IMG/VR virus record: IMGVR_UViG_3300047157_000126
Coordinates: 17,729 to 81,728 of that record
Reading direction: 5' to 3' (one strand)
Length of the DNA stretch: 64,000 nucleotides
Origin: a virus
Numbering within the stretch: the stretch's first letter is position 1; every line of letters starts with the position of its first letter. The position numbers and the translations under genes are program-made. Shown here one piece after another: positions 1 through 7,591 of the stretch. Below the pieces are notes generated by a model. The model was given only the letters and a program-made list of their open reading frames with translations. It ran no database searches and had not been told where the DNA came from.

Positions 1-423
1 TTTTTCATAGACTCCTACCTTACCACTATCAATAGCAGCATTTGGGTCCATTGTAAAGTCTCTCGATGCCCTTCTTACCATGTTAGCCCTACGGTCTCTT
101 TTGTTTCCATCTACTCCTATGAAACAACCAACGAAAGTAGTGCTATTAGAACCACCACTAACTGTCGCTCTTCTAAGTTGAACATAACACTGTTCAAACC
201 AATCAATCAAAAGGTCTTCATCTTCTTCTTGAGGATTGTCACAGCCGTAGTCTTTCTTTATAGACTCCAAAAAGAAATCTAAAACTACATCAACTTTTTC
301 ATTAGTTCTTTCCGCGTGTTTTTCCACTCTTGTCATTACAGATTCAGGTAAATTACCATTGGCCCTGTTAAATCCGGCCACATTCTTTTGCTCTACGTCA
401 TCATATTCATATTCATTGTCCAT
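1..423 (-). CDS. Partial early protein, possibly single-strand-DNA binding (3' end outside window)
   Basis: An open frame starts at the ATG complementary to 421-423 and runs off the left window edge, giving 141 residues without a stop. Its start overlaps the stop of the clamp-loader gene (ATG/TAA share bases), so the two are co-transcribed. The N-terminal third is acidic; it is followed by a stretch reading TTFVGCFIGVDGNKRDRR, which has the alternating pattern of a beta-barrel strand. Position next to RFC suggests a replication role such as an OB-fold ssDNA-binding protein, but this is inference and no signature motif proves it. Confidence 0.6.
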   Translation of the reverse strand, partial: MDNEYEYDDVEQKNVAGFNRANGNLPESVMTRVEKHAERTNEKVDVVLDFFLESIKKDYGCDNPQEEDEDLLIDWFEQCYVQLRRATVSGGSNSTTFVGCFIGVDGNKRDRRANMVRRASRDFTMDPNAAIDSGKVGVYEK

Positions 424-1403
424 TAGTTCTTCAACTCCTTTCTTAATTTTGCAATAAAACAATCCATGAATGCGGCATCACTGTCCGGCCACTCATAAAT
501 TGAATTCATCATATCACCGTATACGGCTATTATATCCCATAGTTTGGGGTTACTGTCTGTCACATCAAAGAAACTTGATATGTTCTGGTAGAAAGAGCGC
601 ATGATAAATATCCTATCTCTACCTTGGTTAATCGCTTTGTGGAATGCAACACGCATTTCCATCCATTCATTATCTAGACCAGCAACTGCTGAATCTGATA
701 TAACATCTATATCTCTAATTTTTTCAACTAACGCCTTTGGTGTTTTGTTTGTGCTTTCTAACACATTCACACAACTTCTCAAATCTCCACCCATTGTGGT
801 CACTAAACGTGGGAAATGCTCTTTCCAGTCTGAAAGTAAATCAAACCCGTTTACGTTACTCATTCCTAATGTTTCACAAACATTAGTTAAATGGATTGCA
901 CCTTCTTCTGCTGTTAGTGGTTTGAATTGATATACACTACATCTACTTCTTATTGCAGTTGTAATTTTATCTAGATTGTTTGCTGTCATAATAATCAAAC
1001 AATTACTAGCGTAGTTTTCTATAATTTGTCTAGCAGCATCTTGAGCAGCCTTAGTCAACCCATCTGCTTCATCCAAAAGTACTACTCTTCTTTCTGCGCC
1101 TATTGGTTTTGTGCTTGCTAATATTTTTAATTCACTTCTGATAAAATCAATACCTCGGTCATCGGAAGCATTCGACTCCACATAATTAACAGGGTCGTAA
1201 TAATCTCCTAACACATTCCTAGAGATTATTCTTGCAGCAGTAGTTTTTCCAACTCCCGGTCTACCATGTAGTAAAATAGCGGCGGGCCATGATTCATTTT
1301 TTCTCCATTCTTTTGCATCGTCTATGAAATCCTTCTGTCCTACTATTTTCTCAAGAGTCATAGGTCTAGCAATTTCATTCCAGTTACTTTGTGTATATCT
1401 CAT
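423..1403 (-). CDS. rfcS: Replication factor C small subunit (clamp loader ATPase)
   Basis: A 326-residue AAA+ ATPase of normal RFC small-subunit length. It loads the PCNA sliding clamp on primed DNA. Walker A is GRPGVGKTT (residues 47-55), Walker B is VVLLDEAD near residue 110, sensor I lies around IIMTANN, and the arginine-finger motif SRC lies near residue 154. The order and wording (NASDDRG, LDEADG, RSRC) are of the archaeal/eukaryotic RFC type rather than bacterial DnaX. The start is supported by a strong Shine-Dalgarno, GAGGTGATTAA, directly before ATG. It is preceded by a 104-nt structured leader and a TATA promoter. No RFC large subunit is visible in the window; the virus may use the host subunit or encode it upstream. 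Confidence 0.95.
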   Translation of the reverse strand: MRYTQSNWNEIARPMTLEKIVGQKDFIDDAKEWRKNESWPAAILLHGRPGVGKTTAARIISRNVLGDYYDPVNYVESNASDDRGIDFIRSELKILASTKPIGAERRVVLLDEADGLTKAAQDAARQIIENYASNCLIIMTANNLDKITTAIRSRCSVYQFKPLTAEEGAIHLTNVCETLGMSNVNGFDLLSDWKEHFPRLVTTMGGDLRSCVNVLESTNKTPKALVEKIRDIDVISDSAVAGLDNEWMEMRVAFHKAINQGRDRIFIMRSFYQNISSFFDVTDSNPKLWDIIAVYGDMMNSIYEWPDSDAAFMDCFIAKLRKELKN

Positions 1404-1416
1404 TTAATCACCTCGA

Positions 1417-1520
1417 TGTATGAGAAGGAGTAGTGAAGTAACTTGTAGCCCAGCAAGGTTACAAGATAAAGGATTTACACACAATGAACGAAAATTTATT
1501 TTTTTACTCCTTCTCATACA
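1417..1520 (-). promoter_or_regulatory. Structured 5' leader closed by a 16-bp perfect inverted repeat
   Basis: The arms TGTATGAGAAGGAGTA (minus strand, 1520-1505) and its exact complement (1432-1417) enclose 72 nt. Inside, CTTGTA and TACAAG can form a second hairpin around a TTGCTGGG loop. The TATA element at 1532-1553 would place the transcription start close to 1520, the first base of the 5' arm. The 3' arm ends just before the clamp-loader Shine-Dalgarno. It could be a 5' UTR switch or a small RNA processed from the leader. Confidence 0.6.
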
Positions 1521-1521
1521 A

Positions 1522-1980
1522 TTACCCCTTATTCATTTCTTTATATAGAATCTTATATTCTTGCTCTTTAAGACCATCAAAATCTGACATCCATTTTACA
1601 GTTTCTTCAAAATCTACTGGTACATGCATACCCATTCTTCTGTTTGTCCTTGTAGGTAAAGGGTTTTCAAAAACCCACTCCATCAATTCTATCTTAGGTG
1701 CTTGTGAGAAATAGGGAATTAGTTTCGCTTGTTTAAGGAAATGAAACCATTTTTTAATATCAGACTCGCTGTAATAAAACTGCTTTAGTTCTATTCCTAT
1801 ATTTTCTAATTCCTCTTCTACTTTTTCAAGTAATTCATTTCTAGGATATACAAACAAGGTTTTCCAAGAAACCCATTTTCTTAACTTAAAACCACCATCG
1901 TATCTATCATCTCTTGATACTCCTGTGTATATATCTAAATCAGCACAAATGAAACCTAAAGTAAAACTCCAATCATCCAT
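1522..1980 (-). CDS. Hypothetical early protein, possibly a degenerate LAGLIDADG-fold protein
   Basis: About 152 residues from the ATG preceded by GGTGAAG; the frame extends a few codons further upstream inside the previous gene, which it overlaps. The N-terminus TLGFICADLDIYTGV resembles a LAGLIDADG helix followed by a strand, and the following segment (RNELLEKVEEELENIGIEL) fits that fold, but the acidic pattern is not canonical, so this is a weak guess. The last codons are also the promoter of the next operon. Confidence 0.75.
   Translation of the reverse strand: MDDWSFTLGFICADLDIYTGVSRDDRYDGGFKLRKWVSWKTLFVYPRNELLEKVEEELENIGIELKQFYYSESDIKKWFHFLKQAKLIPYFSQAPKIELMEWVFENPLPTRTNRRMGMHVPVDFEETVKWMSDFDGLKEQEYKILYKEMNKG
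1532..1553 (-). promoter_or_regulatory. TATA-box promoter element, copy 1
   Basis: Minus strand reads AGATTCTATATAAAGAAATG, a TATA box in a 22-bp element repeated through the early region. This copy is unusual in lying 128 nt, not about 20 nt, from the start codon of its gene (rfcS), because of the structured leader. It overlaps the 3' end of the upstream gene, encoding its residues KILYKEMNKG. Confidence 0.8.
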
Positions 1981-3376
1981 CATCTTCACCAAACATAACA
2001 TCTACAACTTGTAATACATCATTCATCCCTAAGTCATCTCTGACTTCCACAAGCAGGGGGTCTACGATTGTAAGTGGGCTCTTTATGATAGTGGGAGTTA
2101 CTACTTCAACCACTATGCAATATTCACTAGATACTTCTTGCCATTGATTTTGTAAAACCATTCCTGTTCTTCTATTGATTGTGAATAACAATTGTCCTGT
2201 TAAATCCCCAAAAGTTTCCATTTCGCCCACTACAACAAAATCATCTATACCATCTAAAGCACAAACTTTGATAGAAATACTATCTTCGTTTTTCTTTACG
2301 GAATGAATTCTAAACGGTTTTCTCGCTAATGATTTCATCAATGTATAACCACCTTCTTCTGTCGGGTTATATGGGTTATTATTAGGGAATCTAATCATAT
2401 CATCATCGTGGGTTAAACTACCCCAGTGGTCTATTAACACAGGATGGTGGACTATTATTGGTTCATCTGAAAGAGACTCTTGAAATCGTTTTAATCTTTC
2501 ATCTAATTTGAGGTGTGCGTATCTTGGATAGATAGCATCATACACATGAAGAGTATCATTTACTGGTACGGTTTCTAATATCACAGGACCATTAATAGAC
2601 CACGATAGTTTTGGGGCTATACCTCTTGGAATCAATCTACCACTCCTATCTCTCCATACAAATCTAGAACCAGTAGGTTCGTTGATTATGTGGAGCATCT
2701 TGGTGCTTCCTTTATCTAAAACTCTCTGATAAAAACCACTGTTGTAATTAATAATTTTGTTCTGTCCTTCAGTAGATATATGAGGGTAAAACCGTCTTGG
2801 TGTTAATGCTAAATCTATGTCCTGATACCACAATTCCCCAGCATCTAAACTTAGAGGGTCAGTAAATAACACCTCTAGTAATTCGTAGGTCGGTTTTCTT
2901 TTAATGTGTCTATTCAATACCTGTGGTGATATCTTATTCCCACTTACTGATAATAAAAATGCAGTTTCAGTCATTACTTTCTCACCCATAATGAATCGCC
3001 AGAATAATTTTGCTTCTACTTCATCCATAGTATGAGCCGCTTCTAGAATTGAAATAGCACCCTCTGCTACACTTTCAGCATACATTATCATTTCATTTAC
3101 TGAGCGATTTCTAGGAGAGCCTTCGTTGCTCTCTCCTGCTAATGCTTTCCACACTTTTCTTTCACCAAGAACATCCATTACCACATCAATGTAAGTACCA
3201 ACTTCTTCTGCAAATCTATTTACCAGTGTGGTTTTATTTAAAAGGGGTTTGCTTGGTATGAATAGTTGATACAATTCCGTAGCGTCTTTGAAAGAATCCA
3301 CATCAGAGAACACTTGGTTTTTATTTACACCTAAGATAATATTCTCATGTAATCTAGCAGCATGAGTAAATCTCAT
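1973..3376 (-). CDS. Divergent ATP-dependent DNA-ligase-like protein
   Basis: 467 residues. The N-terminal 190 residues are helical (LFWRFIMGEKVMTETAFLL) and look like a ligase DNA-binding domain. Next come stretches in the order of nucleotidyltransferase motifs: EPTGSRFVWRDRSGRLIPR at the place of motif I, GPVILETVPVNDTLHVYDAI like motifs III/IIIa, an ER-containing helix (LDERLKRF) and EEGGYTLMKSL like motif IV. A beta-rich C-terminus could be the OB fold. The nucleophilic lysine of KxDG is not evident (EPTG instead), so catalysis is doubtful. Its position beside RFC supports a DNA-replication or repair role. The function is inferred from pattern only. Confidence 0.8.
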   Translation of the reverse strand: MRFTHAARLHENIILGVNKNQVFSDVDSFKDATELYQLFIPSKPLLNKTTLVNRFAEEVGTYIDVVMDVLGERKVWKALAGESNEGSPRNRSVNEMIMYAESVAEGAISILEAAHTMDEVEAKLFWRFIMGEKVMTETAFLLSVSGNKISPQVLNRHIKRKPTYELLEVLFTDPLSLDAGELWYQDIDLALTPRRFYPHISTEGQNKIINYNSGFYQRVLDKGSTKMLHIINEPTGSRFVWRDRSGRLIPRGIAPKLSWSINGPVILETVPVNDTLHVYDAIYPRYAHLKLDERLKRFQESLSDEPIIVHHPVLIDHWGSLTHDDDMIRFPNNNPYNPTEEGGYTLMKSLARKPFRIHSVKKNEDSISIKVCALDGIDDFVVVGEMETFGDLTGQLLFTINRRTGMVLQNQWQEVSSEYCIVVEVVTPTIIKSPLTIVDPLLVEVRDDLGMNDVLQVVDVMFGEDDG

Positions 3377-3402
3377 GGTATCACCTAAATACGAAGATAG
3401 TT

Positions 3403-3714
3403 TTATTCTTGGTGGCTGTTATGCCCTTCTGAATAAGTCTCTTCTTCTTCCCATCCTGCTCTTTTCGCTGCTTCTCTCTCATCTTCTACATCGTTTACAA
3501 AATCTACCAGTCTAGGAATTAATTCTTTCAGTTGTTCTACTGTAAGTCTAACTCCGTGTCTAGTAGGTTGATTCTTACCATCTTGGATATTATTTATTCT
3601 CAAGTCTAACCAAGTCTTTTGATAGTATTCTATTCTTCTGGCGACTACATCACCTTTCCCATTCATCCATTTTCCTTCTAAACTAGAAGTTCTCCATAAT
3701 GTCTCATTACTCAT
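3403..3714 (-). CDS. PC4/Sub1-like single-stranded DNA-binding protein
   Basis: 103 residues. The central part, LRINNIQDGKNQPTRHGVRL followed by TVEQLKELIPRL, matches the PC4 transcription-coactivator fold (a beta-sheet with v-dvR..., G...PTr.GvrLt, then one helix). PC4-like proteins in viruses bind ssDNA and may stimulate transcription or protect replication intermediates. The C-terminus is acidic. Its start overlaps the stop of the 50-residue zinc protein behind it. Confidence 0.7.
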   Translation of the reverse strand: MSNETLWRTSSLEGKWMNGKGDVVARRIEYYQKTWLDLRINNIQDGKNQPTRHGVRLTVEQLKELIPRLVDFVNDVEDEREAAKRAGWEEEETYSEGHNSHQE

Positions 3715-3863
3715 TCAATCACCTCTCTATATACTCTACTTAACCACGCAATTTCTTGTCTGTACCATTTATCCCAACAATATTGACATAAACCTTCTAT
3801 TCTTGCTAATCCTTTAGCCTTCATTTCAGAACCACATTTACCACAGTAACAATAATCACCCAT
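3711..3863 (-). CDS. Small zinc-finger protein, 50 aa
   Basis: ATG at 3863 preceded by GAGGTGATTAA, stop overlapping the start of the PC4-like gene. Cysteines at 5, 7, 10, 26 and 29 give a CxCxxC...CxxC zinc knuckle in the first 30 residues, followed by an amphipathic helix. Function unknown; the length and spacing are typical of early viral zinc proteins that alter host transcription or bind nucleic acid. Confidence 0.75.
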   Translation of the reverse strand: MGDYCYCGKCGSEMKAKGLARIEGLCQYCWDKWYRQEIAWLSRVYREVIE

Positions 3864-3977
3864 TTAATCACCTCTCTTATCAAAACAAACTTTACAAATT
3901 GGTTTATTACCATACTGGTTTGTCCATATTCTCCCCTTAGTATTACATGAGTAACAAAAATCAATAACGTAATTCAT
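3864..3977 (-). CDS. Small zinc-ribbon protein, 37 aa
   Basis: ATG at 3977, stop TAA directly abutting the next ATG and overlapping its Shine-Dalgarno (GGTGATTAAATG). Two CxxC pairs (C8/C11 and C28/C31) separated by 16 residues make a minimal zinc ribbon. Nothing else is recognisable. Confidence 0.7.
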   Translation of the reverse strand: MNYVIDFCYSCNTKGRIWTNQYGNKPICKVCFDKRGD

Positions 3978-4156
3978 TTTTTCAAACTCCTGAATCCTAT
4001 GGGAAGAGGTAATGTTTCTAATGCTCTACCTACCCCTTTTCTTCTGTAACAACCAGCACAGATAGTTTTCCCTTTTGATTTAGCAGATGCTGAAATTTTT
4101 ATTTTATGACACTTGATACAAAGAATGCGTGGTGAAGAACTTACAGGTCTAGACAT
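3974..4156 (-). CDS. Small zinc-ribbon protein, 60 aa
   Basis: CIKC at 13-16 and CAGC at 33-36 form a zinc ribbon around a basic loop (KIKISASAKSKGKT). The protein is basic overall, consistent with nucleic-acid binding. Overlaps the downstream 37-aa gene by four bases. Confidence 0.75.
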   Translation of the reverse strand: MSRPVSSSPRILCIKCHKIKISASAKSKGKTICAGCYRRKGVGRALETLPLPIGFRSLKK

Positions 4157-4855
4157 TTACTCCTCCTCGTCTGAATTAACAACAAAGCAGTAAGTCCCCC
4201 ATAACCAAGTTGGTACTTTCCCACCAGTAATTGGACAAGCATCACCGACAAGAACACCAGTCTGGTCTTTTGCTGCTTGAATCATTTCTCTTCTTGTCAT
4301 TGCTTGCATAACTCTTTTATCATCTATTTTATACCTCATAAACAATTTATCTCCCGCCATCAAATGATAATCATCAGGGTCTACATTGAATGCTTTATCG
4401 CAATTTGGACACTCATACAAGTAGCCCCAAATTTCTACTACATCTGTATCTCCGTTTTCCAATAATACTTCTTCGCTAGATAAAAATCTAGGAGTGAAAG
4501 TTTCATGTGGCATTTCTATTAATTTACTACCACACTCACATTTCCATCCATGTGCAATATCTATCTTGTGTTGTTGTTCTAACATGTAAGCCTCTTCAGG
4601 ATTAGCGGGAGCATCGAAGAGAACCTCTTCATTTTCAGCCATGTTAATTCCAATAGCCATCATTATAGTAGTAAAACGGGCGTGGTTTTCTAACACATCG
4701 GGATGATTCATCATCTTTGTTAACAACAAAGTATCATCTGACATTTTCTTATATGTTAACCCAGAACCTTCGGGCGCCCATATAGCACCTATCCCTAATC
4801 CACTCATCAAATCTTTAGCCCATTTTTTCATATCATCATTCATTTCAAAACTCAT
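4157..4855 (-). CDS. Hypothetical zinc-ribbon protein, 232 aa
   Basis: Start chosen at the ATG (MSFEMNDDM) preceded by AAAGAGGAATTAAT; a longer reading exists but would start inside the upstream gene. A zinc ribbon is formed by CECG (about residue 107) and CPNC (about residue 152). The N-terminal half is helical and methionine-rich. No enzyme motif is recognised. Confidence 0.85.
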   Translation of the reverse strand: MSFEMNDDMKKWAKDLMSGLGIGAIWAPEGSGLTYKKMSDDTLLLTKMMNHPDVLENHARFTTIMMAIGINMAENEEVLFDAPANPEEAYMLEQQHKIDIAHGWKCECGSKLIEMPHETFTPRFLSSEEVLLENGDTDVVEIWGYLYECPNCDKAFNVDPDDYHLMAGDKLFMRYKIDDKRVMQAMTRREMIQAAKDQTGVLVGDACPITGGKVPTWLWGTYCFVVNSDEEE

Positions 4856-5169
4856 ATTAATTCCTCTTTCCATTTTTCATCAACTTTTACAAAGTCGAAT
4901 GAATTACATTTTGGACAAGGGTAAAGGATGAAACCATCAAAAACCATGACGGTTTCTTTTCCTGTTACTTCTTCCCCACACATTGTACATGCCTCGATGC
5001 ACTCCGCCGAAGTACATACCATAAGTAGTCTTTGGAGTTCTCCATTTACTTCTATGTGAATATCTATATCATGAATTGGTGCAGTAATACCATCGGGGTA
5101 TTTCACCTTACCACCTTCTATAAAATTAGAAACAGAAAACTCTATTTTTTCGTATTCATCTTCATTCAT
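4852..5169 (-). CDS. Hypothetical zinc-binding protein, 105 aa
   Basis: The N-terminal half is an acidic beta-rich segment. The C-terminal half carries CTMC and CPKC pairs, a probable zinc ribbon. Start and stop overlap neighbouring genes by four bases, indicating translational coupling. Confidence 0.8.
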   Translation of the reverse strand: MNEDEYEKIEFSVSNFIEGGKVKYPDGITAPIHDIDIHIEVNGELQRLLMVCTSAECIEACTMCGEEVTGKETVMVFDGFILYPCPKCNSFDFVKVDEKWKEELI

Positions 5170-5324
5170 TCAATCACCTTTTCTCCACAGAACTCACACC
5201 TCTTAGGAATGTTTTGCTTTGTTGTCTTTGTTGCATAACAATGTTTGCATTCAAAAATACGATGACCTAATCTCGTTGGGGAACGATGGACTTCACGCCA
5301 TACACTATTCCAAGTTTTATTCAT
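5166..5324 (-). CDS. Small zinc-ribbon protein, 52 aa
   Basis: ATG at 5324, TGA overlapping the next ATG. CKHC (26-29) and CEFC (43-46) form a ribbon behind a basic, tryptophan-containing N-terminus (MNKTWNSVWREVHRS). Confidence 0.75.
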   Translation of the reverse strand: MNKTWNSVWREVHRSPTRLGHRIFECKHCYATKTTKQNIPKRCEFCGEKVIE

Positions 5325-5470
5325 TCAACCACCCCTTCTAATTCTTCAATGTGATTTAGAAGCAAAGAAACGTACTCTATTAGTTCTAATCTATCCATTT
5401 CATCGACTTTTTTAATTGCATCTTGAATTATACTCGTTTTAACCCATGCTGTTGTTGTATTAAACTTCAT
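5321..5470 (-). CDS. Small helical protein, 49 aa
   Basis: Starts at 5470 after a GGTGATTAA leader and overlaps the next gene. The sequence is almost entirely helix-forming (IIQDAIKKVDEMDRLELIEY) and may form a coiled coil. Unknown function. Confidence 0.7.
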   Translation of the reverse strand: MKFNTTTAWVKTSIIQDAIKKVDEMDRLELIEYVSLLLNHIEELEGVVE

Positions 5471-5478
5471 TTAATCAC

Positions 5479-5775
5479 CTACGCTCCTATTTCTTGAGAA
5501 CTCTTTCTTCTTCCTCTCATGGTACTCAACACAATCAAACTAATTGTATGTTCATCTTCCATACCGATGTTGAAGTTCATGGTTTCGGTAACTGTTTTCG
5601 CGTCGCTTTTTGATAAGTTCTCAAGTAAGTCTGATTTTACTGGTCTGAAACCATTTTGGTCTTCAATACACATAACTATCCTATATGAATCTCCATCACG
5701 TAAAGGATAGTAGACATACCTGTTTCCTTTTTTATGGTTATTTAATTCAATATTATTACTAACATATTTAATCAT
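5479..5775 (-). CDS. Hypothetical protein, 98 aa
   Basis: Alternating hydrophobic/polar pattern with a YYPLRDGDSYRIVMCIED beta core, and a basic C-terminus (MRGRRKSSQE). No family recognised. Sits in the overlapping small-gene operon. Confidence 0.75.
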   Translation of the reverse strand: MIKYVSNNIELNNHKKGNRYVYYPLRDGDSYRIVMCIEDQNGFRPVKSDLLENLSKSDAKTVTETMNFNIGMEDEHTISLIVLSTMRGRRKSSQEIGA

Positions 5776-5915
5776 TCAACCACCTTACTCTTAATATGAA
5801 TAGTAGGATAATCACTATTAATATGTAAAATAAAACCAATAGTTCTATTTCCCTCTTCAATATAATAACTATTATTATCCGTTTTAAATTGAACCAATTT
5901 TAATTCATCACTCAT
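5772..5915 (-). CDS. Small hypothetical protein, 47 aa
   Basis: ATG at 5915; TGA overlaps the next start. A predicted small beta-sheet (LVQFKTDNNSYYIEEGNRTI). The start codon lies after ATAAAATG without a strong Shine-Dalgarno, so expression probably depends on coupling to the upstream gene. Confidence 0.65.
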   Translation of the reverse strand: MSDELKLVQFKTDNNSYYIEEGNRTIGFILHINSDYPTIHIKSKVVE

Positions 5916-5916
5916 T

Positions 5917-6150
5917 TTATTCAAACCCCATTTGTTCAAACTTTCTTAATAAAAACTCAAAAGACTTCTTAGCACCATCAAGTTGGTTTTTTCCGGGTTT
6001 TCTGAAAGATTGTGTAGACCCATGTATATTATCCCATTTCTCTTTACCCAACCTTTCGGGGAATAATTTCCGTAAGGTATAATTATCTTCTCTTTCAATA
6101 CTTTCAATAAAATGAATTAAGTGTCTTTTAGTTAATTTAGTATCACTCAT
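5917..6150 (-). CDS. Hypothetical basic protein, 77 aa
   Basis: A basic, helical protein (KLTKRHLIHFIESIERED; FEFLLRKFEQMGFE). Cannot be assigned. Flanked on both sides by overlapping small genes. Confidence 0.7.
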   Translation of the reverse strand: MSDTKLTKRHLIHFIESIEREDNYTLRKLFPERLGKEKWDNIHGSTQSFRKPGKNQLDGAKKSFEFLLRKFEQMGFE

Positions 6151-6284
6151 TGAACCACTCTCCCTTTAGGTGCGACAGTAGAGAAACTTGCAGCCATGCC
6201 TATGAAGCAGTTGTTCTCCCAACCCTGTCGCCAGTCGAGAGATGAACTCAAGAAAAGAACTAGGTTAGTAATTCTTTCTATCAT
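6147..6284 (-). CDS. Small hypothetical protein, 45 aa
   Basis: ATG at 6284 follows AGGAGTGAA (Shine-Dalgarno inside the upstream gene's end) and the TGA overlaps the following ATG. Amphipathic N-terminus (MIERITNLVLFLSSSLDW), unknown function. Confidence 0.65.
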   Translation of the reverse strand: MIERITNLVLFLSSSLDWRQGWENNCFIGMAASFSTVAPKGRVVQ

Positions 6285-6285
6285 T

Positions 6286-6873
6286 TCACTCCTCTCCTAT
6301 CAAATATACATCATTTCCTTGAGTCGTCAAATCTTCTAATTCATCGGGGTCTACTCCAAGATATTTAGCCATTGCATTTTTTTTGCTATCTTTATCTAGA
6401 ATAGGTATCACACTAGACTTTGTTACTAATCTTGCTTCCTCTTCAGTCCACCACCCCATGTCTACACCATGAAAAGCCGCCATCACATACTCAGATGTTA
6501 CTAAATCGGTATCTTCATGGAATACTGGTCTAATTGCATCAACCGTGATGTTTCTATTCATAGGGTCTACATCTAGTGTTATAACTAAATTCTTTAGTAG
6601 AGGAATACCAACTTGGTATTCTTCAGATAAATCCTCCAGTAACATTTGCCATATGAAATAGTCAACCAAATCAGTTTTTAGTATATCTCTTCTTACAAAA
6701 GCCCAAGCGCTGTGTTGAGTAGATGTATCATCTACTAGATTCATTACATTAGCAATAGTCTTTTGTCGTTCAGATATTCTATTCCAAGTCCTGTCAGGAA
6801 TTAAAACCCCATCTATTTTTTCTTTCGCTTCCAATATTTTATCATACATTTTTCCATCTTTTATTTCATTCAT
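6286..6873 (-). CDS. Hypothetical early protein, 195 aa
   Basis: First gene behind the promoter at 6894-6915, with leader AAGGAGATGAATAAAA before ATG. Acidic, largely helical. Residues near 100-130 (PMNRNITVDAIRPVFHED) look like a beta hairpin. No known domain recognised. Confidence 0.85.
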   Translation of the reverse strand: MNEIKDGKMYDKILEAKEKIDGVLIPDRTWNRISERQKTIANVMNLVDDTSTQHSAWAFVRRDILKTDLVDYFIWQMLLEDLSEEYQVGIPLLKNLVITLDVDPMNRNITVDAIRPVFHEDTDLVTSEYVMAAFHGVDMGWWTEEEARLVTKSSVIPILDKDSKKNAMAKYLGVDPDELEDLTTQGNDVYLIGEE

Positions 6874-6893
6874 TTTTATTCATCTCCTTCTTT

Positions 6894-6915
6894 TTCATTT
6901 CTTTATATAGAATCT
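6894..6915 (-). promoter_or_regulatory. TATA-box promoter element, copy 2
   Basis: Exact copy of the 22-bp early element (TTCTATATAAAGAAATG core). The gap to the ATG at 6873 is exactly 20 nt, as in five other copies. Overlaps the stop codon of the 29-aa zinc protein. Confidence 0.85.
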
Positions 6916-7003
6916 AACTGTTGTATTCATAACCACAAATCCTACACTTAGTTTCTCCTTTTACTCTTGGGTGCGATGTTTTGCACTTGCTTTTTTTATT
7001 CAT
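6914..7003 (-). CDS. Tiny zinc-knuckle protein, 29 aa
   Basis: ATG at 7003 overlaps the TGA of the upstream gene. Contains C7, H11, C20 and C23 in a basic context (NKKSKCKTSHPRVKGETKC). The TAG lies in the promoter of the next operon. Short, but arrangement and composition match the other small zinc proteins. Confidence 0.55.
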   Translation of the reverse strand: MNKKSKCKTSHPRVKGETKCRICGYEYNS

Positions 7004-7281
7004 GCTTCTTCCTTTACTATCTTCTTTATTTCTTTTATGTCTAATCCGTATTCAATATGTTCTTCTGGGATATACTTACTCCTTTTCTCTAACATATTAA
7101 AAATCACTTTGGTAATATTACTGGCTGCTTTATTGAACCTTTGTTCAGCCACTTTATCTCCATTTGGTATTCCAATCATCTTTATTTCATTAACAGACTC
7201 ATGGAAAGTTTGCTCTACTTTTGTAACTAATAACGCCTTTAGTATTTCATACTCAGCGTGTTTTACACTCTTGAATCTCAT
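7000..7281 (-). CDS. Hypothetical helical protein, 93 aa
   Basis: Amphipathic helices throughout (ILKALLVTKVEQTFHESVNE). The start region belongs to a 29-bp repeat shared with 7918-7946. No family recognised. Confidence 0.75.
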   Translation of the reverse strand: MRFKSVKHAEYEILKALLVTKVEQTFHESVNEIKMIGIPNGDKVAEQRFNKAASNITKVIFNMLEKRSKYIPEEHIEYGLDIKEIKKIVKEEA

Positions 7282-7305
7282 GCTTTCACCCTCGTTTCTT
7301 CTTCA
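7277..7305. repeat. 29-bp exact direct repeat, copy A
   Basis: The plus-strand sequence from CTCATGCTTTCACCCTCG to TTCTTCTTCA is identical at 7918-7946. On the minus strand it holds the end of one gene, its ribosome-binding context and the ATG of the next, so it marks two gene junctions. Confidence 0.9.
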
Positions 7306-7591
7306 AATCATCAATTGTGTCTCTCATGTTAAGGACATCTAAATGTTCATAAGTATGGAAATCGTCATTTTGCTTGTTTTGTCTAAACTCTAACTCTCCA
7401 ATTAAAATATTCAAACCTCTCTTGGAATCTCCGTTCCTACTTTGTTCTTTGTAATAATTATAAGCCCATTCAATAAACTGTTCTCTATTCTTGTGATATG
7501 AAGACACTTTGAAATCTTCCACATCTTCTAAAATCACTTTAACTCTTTCATCTAGTTCGTTATCTTCCTTTAATATACTTTTCCAACTCAT
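7286..7591 (-). CDS. Hypothetical protein, 101 aa
   Basis: Begins MSWKSILKEDNELDERVKV, helical and charged; C-terminal basic run DDLKKKRG. Overlaps the stop of the upstream gene by four bases. Unknown function. Confidence 0.75.
   Translation of the reverse strand: MSWKSILKEDNELDERVKVILEDVEDFKVSSYHKNREQFIEWAYNYYKEQSRNGDSKRGLNILIGELEFRQNKQNDDFHTYEHLDVLNMRDTIDDLKKKRG

Noticed and set aside
1417-1520. tRNA in the structured leader
   Set aside because: The outer stem is 16 bp rather than 7 bp, and no T-loop GTTCRANNC or anticodon arm is present.
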